64,000 nucleotides of DNA from Ancylobacter moscoviensis. GTDB lineage: Bacteria; Pseudomonadota; Alphaproteobacteria; Rhizobiales; Xanthobacteraceae. Below the pieces are notes generated by a model. That model worked only from the letters and a program-made list of their open reading frames with translations, made no database searches and was not told the DNA's origin. Where the stretch lies: NCBI RefSeq assembly GCF_007559435.1, contig NZ_VMBP01000003.1:1-64000 (forward strand), written 5' to 3'. Shown piece after piece: positions 54,394-63,637 of the stretch (position 1 is the stretch's first letter; each line of letters opens with the position of its first letter). The translations under genes and the position numbers were made by a program.

Positions 54394-55551
54394 TCACTCG
54401 GCCGGCTTCGGCGCGGCGGCCGGCTCGGCGCCGGGAATGTCGTCGCTCGCCCGGCGGCGGGCCCGCCAGTCATAGAAGGTGCCGACGATGCCCTTGGGCA
54501 GGAACAGGGTGACGGCGACGAACAGGCCGCCGAGCATGAACAGCCAGTAGGGCGCGAGCAGGCCGGAGGTGAAGTAGGTCTTGGCGTAGTTCACCAGCAC
54601 CGCCCCCAGCGCCGCGCCGACCAGCGTGCCGCGCCCGCCCACCGCCACCCAGACGATGATCTCGATGGAGTTGGCGGGCGAGAACTCGGACGGGTTGATG
54701 ATGCCGACCTGCGGCACGTAGAGCGCGCCGGCGATGCCCGCCAGCATGGCGGAGACCACGAAGGCGACGAGCTTGTAGTTCTCCGCCCTATAGCCGGTGA
54801 AGCGCACGCGGGTTTCCGCGTCGCGGATGGCGACCAGCACCTTGCCGAAATGCGAGCGCACGAGGAAGCGGCACAGCACGTAGCCGAGCCCGAGCGCCAC
54901 GGCGGAGAGCACGAACAGCACGACGCGCGTGCCATCCGCCTGGATGTTGAAGCCGAGAATGTCCTTGAAGTCGGTCAGGCCGTTATTGCCGCCGAAGCCC
55001 ATGTCGTTGCGGAAGAAGGCCAGCAGCAGGGCGAAGGTCATCGCCTGGGTGATGATCGACAGATAGACGCCGGTGACGCGCGAGCGGAAGGCGAACCAGC
55101 CGAACACCAGCGCCAGGATGCCCGGCGCCAGCAGCACCATCAGCGCGGCGAAGGGGAACAGGTCGAAGCCGTACCAGAACCAGGGCAGCTCCTTCCAGTT
55201 GAGGAACACCATGAAGTCCGGCAGCACCGGATCGCCATAGACGCCACGCGGGCCGATCTGGCGCATGAGGTACATGCCCATCGCGTAGCCCCCGAGCGCG
55301 AAGAAGGCGCCGTGGCCGAGCGAGAGGATGCCGACATAGCCCCAGATGAGATCCACCGAGAGGGCGAGCAGCGCATAGGTGAGGTACTTGCCGAGCAGCG
55401 AGACGACATAGGTGGGCACGTGCAGGGCACTGTCCGGCGCCGTCAGCAGATTGAGCGCCGGCACGAGCACCACCGCGGCGCCGAGCACGCCGAGGAAGAC
55501 GAGGCCACTGGTGGTGAGAAGGGCCGGCGGGCGGGTTTCGCTCGTGCTCAT
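54394..55551 (-). CDS. urtC: Urea ABC transporter permease UrtC
   Basis: This LivM-type inner-membrane permease has 385 residues and about ten helices. Marks are DLIWGYVGILSLGHGAFFALGGYAMGMYLM near residue 67 and VAVGGRGTLVGAALGAVLVNYAKTYF near 295. The start ATG overlaps the urtB stop as ATGA, so the two are translationally coupled. Its hydrophilic C-terminal end is rich in Pro and Ala. Confidence 0.94.
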   Translation of the reverse strand: MSTSETRPPALLTTSGLVFLGVLGAAVVLVPALNLLTAPDSALHVPTYVVSLLGKYLTYALLALSVDLIWGYVGILSLGHGAFFALGGYAMGMYLMRQIGPRGVYGDPVLPDFMVFLNWKELPWFWYGFDLFPFAALMVLLAPGILALVFGWFAFRSRVTGVYLSIITQAMTFALLLAFFRNDMGFGGNNGLTDFKDILGFNIQADGTRVVLFVLSAVALGLGYVLCRFLVRSHFGKVLVAIRDAETRVRFTGYRAENYKLVAFVVSAMLAGIAGALYVPQVGIINPSEFSPANSIEIIVWVAVGGRGTLVGAALGAVLVNYAKTYFTSGLLAPYWLFMLGGLFVAVTLFLPKGIVGTFYDWRARRRASDDIPGAEPAAAPKPAE

Positions 55552-57188
55552 GCTTCGATCGACCTCCCCTTGAGGGCGAAGAGGCCACGCGGGCGCTTCT
55601 GGATGAACAGGATGACGATGACCAGCAGCGCGATCTTGCCGAGCACCGCGCCGGCATAGGGCTCCAGCAGCTTGTTGGCGACGCCGAGCGACATGGCGCC
55701 GACCAGCGTGCCCCAGAGATTGCCGACGCCGCCGAACACCACGACGAGGAAGCTGTCGATGATGTAGCTCTGGCCGAGGTTCGGCGAGACGTTGTCGATC
55801 TGGCTCAGCGCCACACCCGCCATGCCGGCGATGCCGGAGCCGAGGCCGAAGGTCATGGCGTCCACCCAGTTGGTGCGGATGCCCATGGAGGCGGCCATGC
55901 GCCGGTTCTGCGTCACCGCGCGCATCTCCAGCCCGATGCGGGTGAGCCGCAGCACGGCCAGCAGGGCGACGAAGACCAGTAGCGCGAAGACGATGATCCA
56001 GAGCCGGCCATAGGTGATGGAGAGCTGGCCGATCTCGAAGGAGCCCGACATCCAGCTCGGGGCGCCGACCTCGCGGTTGGTCGGGCCGAACAGGGTGCGG
56101 ATCGCCTGCTGCAGGATCAGCGAGATGCCCCAGGTGGCGAGCAGCGTCTCCAGCGCCCGGCCATAGAGGAAGCGGATGACGGTGCGCTCGATGATCACGC
56201 CGATGAGGCCGGTGAACAGGAAGGCCAGCGGGATGGCGATGATGAGCGACCAGTCGAACAGGCCGGGATTGTGGGTGCGGATCAGTTCCTGCACGACGAA
56301 GGTGGTGTAGGCGCCCAGCATCACCATCTCGCCATGCGCCATGTTGATGACGCCCATCACGCCGAAGGTGATGGCGAGGCCGATGGCGGCGAGCAGCAGC
56401 ACCGAGCCGAGCGACAGGCCGTACCAGACGTTCTGCGCCGCACCCCACAAAGCGAGGTTGCGCTCGATGCCGGCGATGGCGGCGGCGGCGGCGTCCTTCA
56501 CCGCCGGCGAGGCGTCGGCCGGCACGCTGCGCAGGAGGGCGAGCGCGTCCTGATTGCCCTGCGCGCCCACCACCTCGATGGCGGCGATGCGGTCGGCCTC
56601 GGACACGCCGGCCTGACCGATGACGATGGAGGCGCGCGCGAGCGCCAGCGCCGACTTCACCTTCGGGTCGGTCTCCTTCGCCAGCACGGCGTCGAGCGCC
56701 GGCAGCGCCGCCACGTCGCGCGAGCGGCCGACGGCCTGCGCCGCCTCCAGCCGCTTCGCGGGATCCGGACTGACCAGCGACAGCGCGCCGCTCGCCGCCT
56801 CGATGGCGCGGCGGACGCGGTTGTTGACGCGCACGGGCTTCACCGCCGGCGCATCGGCGACCGGCTGCCGGGTGAGCGGATCGAGCAGCGCCCCGCCCTC
56901 CCCCTGGATGAACACGCGGGGCGGCGTGCCGCCGAAGACCAGCCTGCCCTCGGCGAGCGCCGAGACGATGCCGACGGCGGCCGGATCGCCGCTCAGCGCC
57001 AGCACCGAAAGGGCGGCTTCGGTGTCGTCGTACTTGTTGGTGGCGAGCTGGGCGAGCGCGCCGCCGACGTCCTGCGCCTCGGCGCGCCCGGCGAGGGCGG
57101 CGGCCGACAGCGCGGCGGCGGACAGCACGGCGAGCGCGAGGAGCATCACGCGGCTCAGGCGGCGAAGGCGAGCGCTGGGGATCATCAT
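55548..57188 (-). CDS. urtB: Urea ABC transporter permease UrtB
   Basis: This LivH-type permease has 546 residues. After a signal-like helix (about 10-35) there is an extracytoplasmic region of about 190 residues with HEAT-like helical repeats (VGIVSALAEGRLVF, RSRDVAALPALDAVLAKETDPKVKSALALARA). The usual 290-residue permease domain follows with GVINMAHGEMVMLGAYTTF and FGGVGNLWGTLVGAMSLG. This extension is a normal UrtB mark and separates it from LivH. It is coupled to urtC by ATGA. A strong RNA hairpin lies between it and urtA. Confidence 0.93.
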   Translation of the reverse strand: MMIPSARLRRLSRVMLLALAVLSAAALSAAALAGRAEAQDVGGALAQLATNKYDDTEAALSVLALSGDPAAVGIVSALAEGRLVFGGTPPRVFIQGEGGALLDPLTRQPVADAPAVKPVRVNNRVRRAIEAASGALSLVSPDPAKRLEAAQAVGRSRDVAALPALDAVLAKETDPKVKSALALARASIVIGQAGVSEADRIAAIEVVGAQGNQDALALLRSVPADASPAVKDAAAAAIAGIERNLALWGAAQNVWYGLSLGSVLLLAAIGLAITFGVMGVINMAHGEMVMLGAYTTFVVQELIRTHNPGLFDWSLIIAIPLAFLFTGLIGVIIERTVIRFLYGRALETLLATWGISLILQQAIRTLFGPTNREVGAPSWMSGSFEIGQLSITYGRLWIIVFALLVFVALLAVLRLTRIGLEMRAVTQNRRMAASMGIRTNWVDAMTFGLGSGIAGMAGVALSQIDNVSPNLGQSYIIDSFLVVVFGGVGNLWGTLVGAMSLGVANKLLEPYAGAVLGKIALLVIVILFIQKRPRGLFALKGRSIEA

Positions 57189-57249
57189 CGTCCGTCGATT
57201 GGGCGCTGGGGATGGCCGGAGCAGGCTCCGGCGGCGACGGCGGTACGCG

Positions 57250-57275
57250 GACCGGCCGCCCGGGGGCGGCCGGTC
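57250..57275 (-). other. Stable hairpin between urtA and urtB
   Basis: GACCGGCCGCC-CGGG-GGCGGCCGGTC (plus-strand reading) is a perfect 11-bp GC-rich stem with a 4-base loop in the 135-base gap. No T tract follows on the minus strand. Such hairpins usually protect the upstream binding-protein mRNA from 3' exonucleases, which would raise UrtA over the membrane components. Confidence 0.6.
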
Positions 57276-57323
57276 GTGTTCGGAAGGCCGGGCGAGGTCA
57301 CGAACTCCGCCCGGGAGCCGGCC

Positions 57324-58634
57324 TCACTGGCCGGCGCCGCCGCACTTGCCGGTCTTCACGTTGAAGTTTCCGCAGTTGAGCGGGGAGCGCCAATCGGCGA
57401 TCAGGTCCTTCGAGCCTTCGAGGTAGGGCGACCATTCCTCGGCGACGATCAGGCCCGGGGTCTGCTCGACGATGTCGAACTGGCCGTCATCCTTGATCTC
57501 GCCGATGAGCACCGGCTTGGTGATGTGGTGGTTCGGCATCATGGTGGAGAAGCCGCCCGAGAGGTTCGGCACGGAGACGCCGATGAGCGCCGGGATGACC
57601 TTGTCCGGCTCGGTGGTGCCGGCCTTCTCGACCGCCTTCACCCACATCTCGAAGCCGATGACGGTGGCCTCCATCGGGTCGTTGGTGACGCGCTTGTCGT
57701 TCTTGATGTAGCCGCGCCACTTCTTGATGAACTCCTCGTTCTCCGGCGTGTCGACGGACTGGAAGTAGTTCCACGCGGCGAGGTGGCCGACCAGCGGCTT
57801 GGTGTCGATGCCGGCGAGCTCTTCCTCGCCGACGGAGAAGGCGACGACGGGGATGTCGGTGGCCTTGATGCCCTGGTTGCCGAGCTCCTTGTAGAAGGGC
57901 ACGTTGGCGTCGCCGTTGATGGTGGAGACGACGGCCGTCTTCTTGCCGGCCGAGCCGAACTTCTTGATGTCGGCGACGATGGTCTGCCAGTCGGAATGAC
58001 CGAACGGCGTGTAGTTGATCATGATGTCCTCGGCGGCGACGCCCTTGGACTTCAGATAGGCTTCCAGGATCTTATTGGTGGTGCGCGGATAGACGTAGTC
58101 GGTGCCGGCGAGCACCCAGCGCTTCACGCCCTCGTTCTCCATGAGGTAGTCGACGGCGGGAATGGCCTGCTGGTTCGGGGCGGCGCCGGTGTAGAACACG
58201 TTGCGCTCGCTCTCCTCGCCCTCGTACTGGACGGGATAGAACAGGATGGAGTTCAGCTCCTTGAACACCGGGAGCACGGACTTGCGGGACACCGAGGTCC
58301 AGCAGCCGAACACCACCGCGACCTTCTCCTTCTCGATCAGCTCGCGCGCCTTCTCGGCGAAGAGCGGCCAGTTCGACGCCGGGTCGACCACCACCGCTTC
58401 CAGCTTCTTGCCCAGAACGCCCCCCTTCGCGTTCTGCTCCTGAACCATGAACAGCACGGTGTCCTTCAGCGTGGTCTCGCTGATGGCCATGGTGCCCGAC
58501 AGCGAATGCAGCACGCCGACCTTGATCGTTTCCTGCGCGTGAGCGGGCACGCTGGCCGCGGCCAGCGCGAGCGTCGCCGCGCCGACGGCGGCGCGGCCGG
58601 CTGCACGCCGCGCCTGGGTGAACAGGTTGAGCAT
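57324..58634 (-). CDS. urtA: Urea ABC transporter substrate-binding protein UrtA
   Basis: This periplasmic urea-binding protein has 436 residues and a signal peptide ending SVPAHA near residue 33. Family marks are IKVGVLHSLSGTMAISETTLKD, VVFGCWTSVSRKSVLPVFKE, LFYPVQYEGEESERNVFYTGAAPNQQ and NHHITKPVLIGEI. These separate UrtA from LivJ/K and amide-binding relatives. It is the first gene of the urt-ure operon and has a sigma-54-like promoter 60 bases upstream. The C-terminus carries two Cys (NCGNFN, GKCGGAG). Confidence 0.95.
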   Translation of the reverse strand: MLNLFTQARRAAGRAAVGAATLALAAASVPAHAQETIKVGVLHSLSGTMAISETTLKDTVLFMVQEQNAKGGVLGKKLEAVVVDPASNWPLFAEKARELIEKEKVAVVFGCWTSVSRKSVLPVFKELNSILFYPVQYEGEESERNVFYTGAAPNQQAIPAVDYLMENEGVKRWVLAGTDYVYPRTTNKILEAYLKSKGVAAEDIMINYTPFGHSDWQTIVADIKKFGSAGKKTAVVSTINGDANVPFYKELGNQGIKATDIPVVAFSVGEEELAGIDTKPLVGHLAAWNYFQSVDTPENEEFIKKWRGYIKNDKRVTNDPMEATVIGFEMWVKAVEKAGTTEPDKVIPALIGVSVPNLSGGFSTMMPNHHITKPVLIGEIKDDGQFDIVEQTPGLIVAEEWSPYLEGSKDLIADWRSPLNCGNFNVKTGKCGGAGQ

Positions 58635-58693
58635 CGTTGTTCCCTTCTGGAGTTCACGCGCAGGACCCCCGTCCGCGCGCCGAAGGAAACAAG

Positions 58694-58709
58694 AGCAATG
58701 GGCATGCCA
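58694..58709 (-). promoter_or_regulatory. Putative sigma-54 (RpoN) promoter of the urt-ure operon
   Basis: On the minus strand TGGCATGCCCATTGCT matches the -24/-12 consensus TGGCAYG-N4-TTGCW at every defined position, with GG and GC exactly 10 bases apart. Transcription would start near 58683, giving a leader of about 50 bases before urtA. It fits NtrC-dependent induction under nitrogen limitation. An obvious NtrC pair was not found upstream. Confidence 0.68.
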
Positions 58710-58829
58710 AAGGTCGGGCGCCCGGCCCCACCAAGCCGGGTCTCACCGCAGCCCGGCCGCCCCAACGACAGAAACGATCAATAAATAGGCAAAATAGTCA
58801 CATTTCGGGCGTTTGCCCGAGAGCACCCG

Positions 58830-60017
58830 CTACTTGTATGCATCCGAGGCGGAGGTGCCCGCCAGCCGCTCGGCGCCGACGGCGGAAAGACGGTTCAGCG
58901 CCCGGTCGAGCGTGGCATCCGTCTTGGCGAAGCAGAAGCGGATGACGCTCTCCACCGGCTGCTCGGCGTAGAACGCCGATACCGGGATCGCGGCGACCCG
59001 CTCGCGCTCCACCAGCCGCCGGCAGAACGCCTCGTCGCGCAGGGCGGGATCGAGCGGAGCAAGATCGACGTTGAGGAAGTAGGTGCCGGCGGAGGGCAGC
59101 ACGCTGAAGCCGAGCCCGGCGAGGCCCCGCGCCAGCCGGTCGCGCGAGCGCTGCAACCCGGCGCGGGTCGACAGGAACCAGTCGCGCTCCTTGCCGAGCC
59201 CGTAGGCCACCGCCTGCTGAAGCGCCGGCGGCGTGGTGAAGGTGAGGAACTGGTGGGCGCGCGAGAGCGCCCGCATCAGCTCCGGCGCGGCGCACACGAA
59301 GCCGACCTTCCAGCCCGTCATGCCGAAGATCTTGCCGGCCGAGCCGATCTTCACCGCCCGCCCGCGCAGCCCCGGCAGCGACAGCACCGAATGATGGGAG
59401 AGGCCGTCGAAGATGACGTGCTCCCAGACCTCGTCGCTGATCAGCACCGCCCCGGAGCGGGTGCAGAAACGGGCGAGGATATCCAGCTCGTCGCGCCCGA
59501 AGACGCGGCCGGTGGGATTATGCGGGTTGTTGAACAGCACGAGGCGGGTGCGCGGCGAGAAGACCTGCGCCAGCGCTTCCTCGGTGATCCGCCAGTGCGG
59601 AGGCACCAGCCGCACGAGCCGCGGCACGCCACCGGCCCGCTGCACGAGCGGCAGATAGGCGTCGTAGAGCGGCTGGAACAGCACGACCTCGTCGCCCGGC
59701 TCGATGAGGGCAAGAAGCGCGCCGGCGATCGCCTCGGTCGCGCCGGACGTCACCATGACCTCGCTCTCGGGATCGAGGTCGAGGCCCTGCCACGCCCGAT
59801 AATGCGCCGCCACGGCATGGCGCAGCTCCGGCGTGCCCATCATCGGGGGGTACTGGTTCCAGCCGTCGACGATCGCTTCGGCCGCCTTCTGCCGGACGTC
59901 GAGCGGACCGGGATCGTCGGGAAAGCCCTGGCCGAGATTGACCGCGTCATGCTCGCGGGCGAGGCGCGACATGGTTTCGAAGACGGTGGTCGGCAGGGAG
60001 GCGAAGAGGGAATTCAT
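58830..60017 (-). CDS. PLP-dependent aminotransferase, class I/II
   Basis: This fold-type I aminotransferase has 395 residues. It has VNLGQGFPDDPGP near residue 26, YPPMMGTPELRHAVAAHY, VTSGATEAIAGAL, FNNPHNPTGRVF, ISDEVWEHVIFDG, and the PLP Lys in GSAGKIFGMTGWKVGF. The pattern resembles YbdL-type methionine/kynurenine aminotransferases, so a role in transamination of methionine or aromatic acids is plausible; substrate is not fixed by sequence. The ATG at 60017 begins the family sequence. It is a single gene on the minus strand between urtA and the DUF1513 gene. Confidence 0.87.
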   Translation of the reverse strand: MNSLFASLPTTVFETMSRLAREHDAVNLGQGFPDDPGPLDVRQKAAEAIVDGWNQYPPMMGTPELRHAVAAHYRAWQGLDLDPESEVMVTSGATEAIAGALLALIEPGDEVVLFQPLYDAYLPLVQRAGGVPRLVRLVPPHWRITEEALAQVFSPRTRLVLFNNPHNPTGRVFGRDELDILARFCTRSGAVLISDEVWEHVIFDGLSHHSVLSLPGLRGRAVKIGSAGKIFGMTGWKVGFVCAAPELMRALSRAHQFLTFTTPPALQQAVAYGLGKERDWFLSTRAGLQRSRDRLARGLAGLGFSVLPSAGTYFLNVDLAPLDPALRDEAFCRRLVERERVAAIPVSAFYAEQPVESVIRFCFAKTDATLDRALNRLSAVGAERLAGTSASDAYK

Positions 60018-60105
60018 TCCACGGACCGGATTCGGAATAACGGCGTTCGAACGCTGTGCATCCGTTTTATCCGGCGGCGGGCAAAAGGAAAGGCCCGCGC
60101 GTCTA

Positions 60106-61215
60106 TCAGGCTGCCAGCACCGCGTGATTGTCGAAGCGCGGTCCGCCGGAGCGCCGGGCCAGAACGCCGAGGCTGTCGCCATCGGTGCCGATCAGCACGG
60201 TCTCGCCGAGCCCGCTGGTGGCGAGGAAGCGGCCCGCCTCGCGCGTCGGCGCCAGACCGCAGCCATCGACCAGCGGCAGCGTGCCGACGAAGCGCCCGTC
60301 CCGGCGCCAGACGGCGACCATGTTGCCGCGCGGGCTCGCCGCCGCGACGAAGGCGCCGGAGGCATCGAGCGCCACCGAGCCGACATAGGTGCGCAGCCCG
60401 CGCCACGCCTCCTCCGGGGCGTCGAAGGCGCGCAGGCCGTTTGCCTCCACCGCGTAGAGGAGCGGACGGGCGATGCCGTCCGCCAGCAGGTCCTGCGCGG
60501 CGACCACGGTGAAGCCGTCGTGGCCGGAGGTCAGATGGCGCAGCGATAACGAGGCGAGATCCTCGTCCAGCTCGGCGACGGAGCGCACCGCGCCGGTGAC
60601 GGGATCGAGCCGGGCGACGCTGGAGCCGGCGATCTCGGCGCCGAGCGCTTCCGGCGTGTGGGGCTCGATGCCGCCATTGGCGACGACGAGCGCGCCGCCG
60701 GCCGGCAGCATGTCATGCGGCCCCATGCCGGAGGACGCCCATTCCGCCTCGATGGCAAAGCCCGCCTCGACCACGCGGCGCGAGACCGTGCCCTGCCCGC
60801 TGGCACGGTCGATCTCCACCGCGAGGAAACGCTGGCCGCCATCCACGAACCGGCCATGGCCGGAAAACACCCGCCCCTCGCCCGGCTCGAAGGTCGCCAG
60901 CACGGAGCCGGCGCGCCGGTCGAACAGCACCGCGGTGGTGCCGGGACGACGGGCGACGGCCACCGCCGTGCGCCCGTCCGGGCTCGGTTCCACCCAATGC
61001 AGGCGCTGCGTGCCGGCACCGACCGACGTCGCGGCGAAATCGGGCGCCAGCACCACCGGCGCGAAGCCGCCCTCGACACCGGCAGTGGCGAGCCATTCGG
61101 CTTCCAGCAGATGATCCTGCGCGTGCGCGGCACCGCCGAACAGAACGCGCGGCGCGACCGCCAGGCCGCTGAGCCGGCCCAGCAGCGAGCGGCGGGAAAG
61201 ATCGAGACGTCCCAT
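60106..61215 (-). CDS. DUF1513 family periplasmic protein (beta-propeller-like)
   Basis: The 369-residue product begins with a Tat signal (LSRRSLLGRLSGLAVAPRVL, ending AHA). The rest is a chain of short beta units with HWVEPSPDGRTAVAVARRPGT, FSGHGRFVDGGQRFLAVE and SGMGPHDMLPAGGALVVANGGIE, matching the DUF1513 family and a probable seven-bladed propeller. In many proteobacteria this gene closes a cluster with imelysin and a di-haem thiol oxidoreductase, as here. Function is unknown; iron or copper handling is suggested by the company it keeps. It follows the imelysin gene by 12 bases. Confidence 0.85.
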   Translation of the reverse strand: MGRLDLSRRSLLGRLSGLAVAPRVLFGGAAHAQDHLLEAEWLATAGVEGGFAPVVLAPDFAATSVGAGTQRLHWVEPSPDGRTAVAVARRPGTTAVLFDRRAGSVLATFEPGEGRVFSGHGRFVDGGQRFLAVEIDRASGQGTVSRRVVEAGFAIEAEWASSGMGPHDMLPAGGALVVANGGIEPHTPEALGAEIAGSSVARLDPVTGAVRSVAELDEDLASLSLRHLTSGHDGFTVVAAQDLLADGIARPLLYAVEANGLRAFDAPEEAWRGLRTYVGSVALDASGAFVAAASPRGNMVAVWRRDGRFVGTLPLVDGCGLAPTREAGRFLATSGLGETVLIGTDGDSLGVLARRSGGPRFDNHAVLAA

Positions 61216-61227
61216 CCCCGCCTCCCC

Positions 61228-62352
61228 TCAGTCGCCGTCGAGCGCGTTGAAGCCGAGCGGCACGCCGAGACCGGCGGCCAGTGGGCTGGCGACGCTTGCC
61301 TGCGCCGCCTTGAAGGCGGCGGCCGCGCCTTCCAGCGTCTTGCGGCCCTGCGCCGTGGTCGCCGCCGCGCCGATGTCGTCGGGCAATCCTTCGGCGGCCG
61401 CGCGGGCGGCCTGCATGGTCTTGGCGATGCTCGCCTGATCCTTGGCGGCGAGCCCCTGCGCGAGGCGCTCCGCCAGCTCGCCGGCGCTGGCGATGATGGC
61501 GACGATGGTTTCCTTCGACAGGCCGCTGCGGCGGCGGTCGGCCAGAAGCGGCCTGGCCTCGTCCGGGTTCTTGCCCAGCACCACCAGCAGGCGCTGGTCG
61601 ACGACGCGCTGATAGGCACCGGCGAGATCGGTCACGATCTGGCTCAGCAGGGCGTTGGGCTCGGGGAAGTAGACGGGGTCCGCCTTGCCGGCGAGAAGCT
61701 GGGCAAGAAGGCCCCCGCTCTTGCTTCCCCAGCCGTCGCGCAGTTCGCCGGCGATGATGGCGAGGTTGCCGGCGACAGCCCGGCCGAGGGCACAGCGGCG
61801 CAACGCTTCCGGGCCGGACAGCAGCGCCGCCTCGGCGCCGTCGTCATAGAGCAGGCGCTCCATCGCGGGCAGGCCCTGCACCGCCGCGCTGAGACGGAAG
61901 AAGCGGTCCGGCTGCAAGCGCTCGTCGGTTGGATCGGCGACGATCTCCGCCACCGAGCGCCCGACGGCGTTGCGCCGCTCGGGGAACAGGTTGAAGCGAT
62001 CCGCGCGCAGCGACAGCATCACCGGGCCGAAGGTGATGAACTCCACCGAGGCCCAGGCATCGGAAACGGCGGCGAAGCGCGCCTTCAGCCCGGCCACGCC
62101 CTCGGCGGAAGGAGTCTTGCAGAAAGCCTCCCACGCCTCCTGCTGGGCCTTCGCGCCGGCAAGCAGCGTGTCGTAGCGCGGCAGCAGCCAGCTCTCGACC
62201 ACGTCGGGCGCCGAGATCGCGGCGGCATGGGCGCGGCTGACGAAGATGTTGCCGATGAGCGCGGTGGCGGCCGCGATGGCGGGCACGCCCTGCGCCGCCT
62301 GCCCGATCTGGCTCGCCAGCGCCAGCGCCACGGCGAAGGGGGAGCGGTTCAT
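61228..62352 (-). CDS. Imelysin family protein (IrpA-like), periplasmic
   Basis: The 374-residue helical product has an N-terminal signal region (to about residue 44) and the imelysin fold. Imelysins were first called peptidases (ICMP), but many are now seen as iron-regulated periplasmic or outer-membrane proteins. At the place of the family motif GxHxxE this protein has GLPAME, with Pro instead of His. This variant is common in members found beside di-haem oxidoreductases, as far as I recall. No metal site can be assured. It sits 13 bases after the di-haem gene and 12 bases before the DUF1513 gene. Confidence 0.86.
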   Translation of the reverse strand: MNRSPFAVALALASQIGQAAQGVPAIAAATALIGNIFVSRAHAAAISAPDVVESWLLPRYDTLLAGAKAQQEAWEAFCKTPSAEGVAGLKARFAAVSDAWASVEFITFGPVMLSLRADRFNLFPERRNAVGRSVAEIVADPTDERLQPDRFFRLSAAVQGLPAMERLLYDDGAEAALLSGPEALRRCALGRAVAGNLAIIAGELRDGWGSKSGGLLAQLLAGKADPVYFPEPNALLSQIVTDLAGAYQRVVDQRLLVVLGKNPDEARPLLADRRRSGLSKETIVAIIASAGELAERLAQGLAAKDQASIAKTMQAARAAAEGLPDDIGAAATTAQGRKTLEGAAAAFKAAQASVASPLAAGLGVPLGFNALDGD

Positions 62353-62365
62353 GGTCGGCCTCGCT

Positions 62366-63637
62366 CTAGAGGGAAGAGACATAATCGATCAGCGTCCGGC
62401 GCTCCCTCGCGTCCAGCGCCTCGAAACGGGTGCGGGCGCCCGCCGCCTCGCCGTCGTGCCAGCCCACGGCTTCGGCGACGGTCGCGGCGCGGCCATCGTG
62501 CAGCAGGCCGACACCGCGCGCCAGCGCGCCGGAGATGCCGGCCAGCGGCGCGGTGCGCCATTCGCCGGCCGCCGCGCCCGGCACGCCGGAGGTGTCGGCC
62601 AGTCCCGCGCCCATGTCGTGCAGCAGCACGTCTGTGTGGAGCGACACGCTGCCGCCGCCGCGCGTGGGCAGCGAGGGACGGTGGCAGGCGGTGCAGCCCG
62701 TGGCGGCGAAGAGCTTCGCACCGCGCGCCTCGGCAACCGCCCCGCGCGCATCCGCCTCCGATGCCGGCAGCTTGAGGCCGCGCAGATAGGCGACGATGCG
62801 GTCGACGATAGCGGCGGAGATTTCCGGCTCGCCCTCCGCGTCGCGCCCGTGCGGCGCGCTGCGGCAGGCGGTTTGCGCCTCCGTGCAGTCGCCCCACGGC
62901 TCGGGCCGCAGCGGCGTCGACAGGCCGAGATCGAGCGCGAAGGCTTCCGAGGTCTGGCCCGCCAACGTCGGGTGGCTCGCCTTCCAGCCGAAGCGGCCGA
63001 CGACGGAGCCGCCCTCGGGCGGCTCGAACCGCCGCGCGCGGCCGCGCACCCCGTCGCCGTCGCGATCGTCCGGGTCCTCGAGGGCGAGAATGGCCGCGTC
63101 GTCCACCAGCTCCAGCTTGCCGCGCCCGCGCAGGTCCGGCGCGGCGCGCAGGGAGACATGCGTCGCCGGATCGAGCGGGCCGTAGCCGGGCACCTCGATG
63201 CGCGGCACGCGGCGGCCCTTCTCCACCGAGACGGCGAAGGTGCCCTCGGCCGGAACGCCCGGCAGCGTCATGGTCTCCAGCCGGTGGCCATAGACGGGAT
63301 CGCCCTGGCCATCGGCGCGGAACAGCGACAGCACCAGGCCGAGCCCGTCCGGCCGCCCGGCCCCGTCGAGCGCCGTGGCGCCGTGCCGCGCGCCGCCGGG
63401 ATGGCAGGCGGAGCAGGAGCGCGCGTCGAAGAGCGGGCCGAGGCCGTCATTGGCGCGGGTGGAGCTCGGCGCCGGCACCCAGGGCCGCTCGAACAGCGCC
63501 TTGCCGATGGCGGCGTCGAGACGACTGTCCTCGGCAAGGGCGGGCGCCGGGAGAAGCGCCAGACCGAGCAGGACGGCACGCAGCGACCGGACGCCCGAGG
63601 AGGGCGCCGGGCGCCGGGCATGGTGGCGGCGGCCCAT
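62366..63637 (-). CDS. Di-haem c-type thiol oxidoreductase (DHOR family)
   Basis: The 423-residue product has a signal peptide ending APALA near residue 35. Two haem c motifs are visible, CSACH at 75-79 and CTACH at 315-319. The DPDDRDGDGVRGRARRFE segment near 195 is a probable calcium or metal loop typical of this family. Its start overlaps the multicopper oxidase stop as TGATG. Periplasmic electron transfer or redox work linked to metal uptake is likely; the substrate is unknown. Confidence 0.88.
   Translation of the reverse strand: MGRRHHARRPAPSSGVRSLRAVLLGLALLPAPALAEDSRLDAAIGKALFERPWVPAPSSTRANDGLGPLFDARSCSACHPGGARHGATALDGAGRPDGLGLVLSLFRADGQGDPVYGHRLETMTLPGVPAEGTFAVSVEKGRRVPRIEVPGYGPLDPATHVSLRAAPDLRGRGKLELVDDAAILALEDPDDRDGDGVRGRARRFEPPEGGSVVGRFGWKASHPTLAGQTSEAFALDLGLSTPLRPEPWGDCTEAQTACRSAPHGRDAEGEPEISAAIVDRIVAYLRGLKLPASEADARGAVAEARGAKLFAATGCTACHRPSLPTRGGGSVSLHTDVLLHDMGAGLADTSGVPGAAAGEWRTAPLAGISGALARGVGLLHDGRAATVAEAVGWHDGEAAGARTRFEALDARERRTLIDYVSSL

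Noticed and set aside
55548-57188. Branched-chain amino acid (Liv) importer instead of urea
   Set aside because: UrtB extension, UrtD LSHGQ variant, UrtA sequence and direct linkage to urease genes favour urea.
58806-58819. Terminator for the aminotransferase gene
   Set aside because: The CGGGC/GCCCG stem is only 5 bp and has no T tract on the minus strand.
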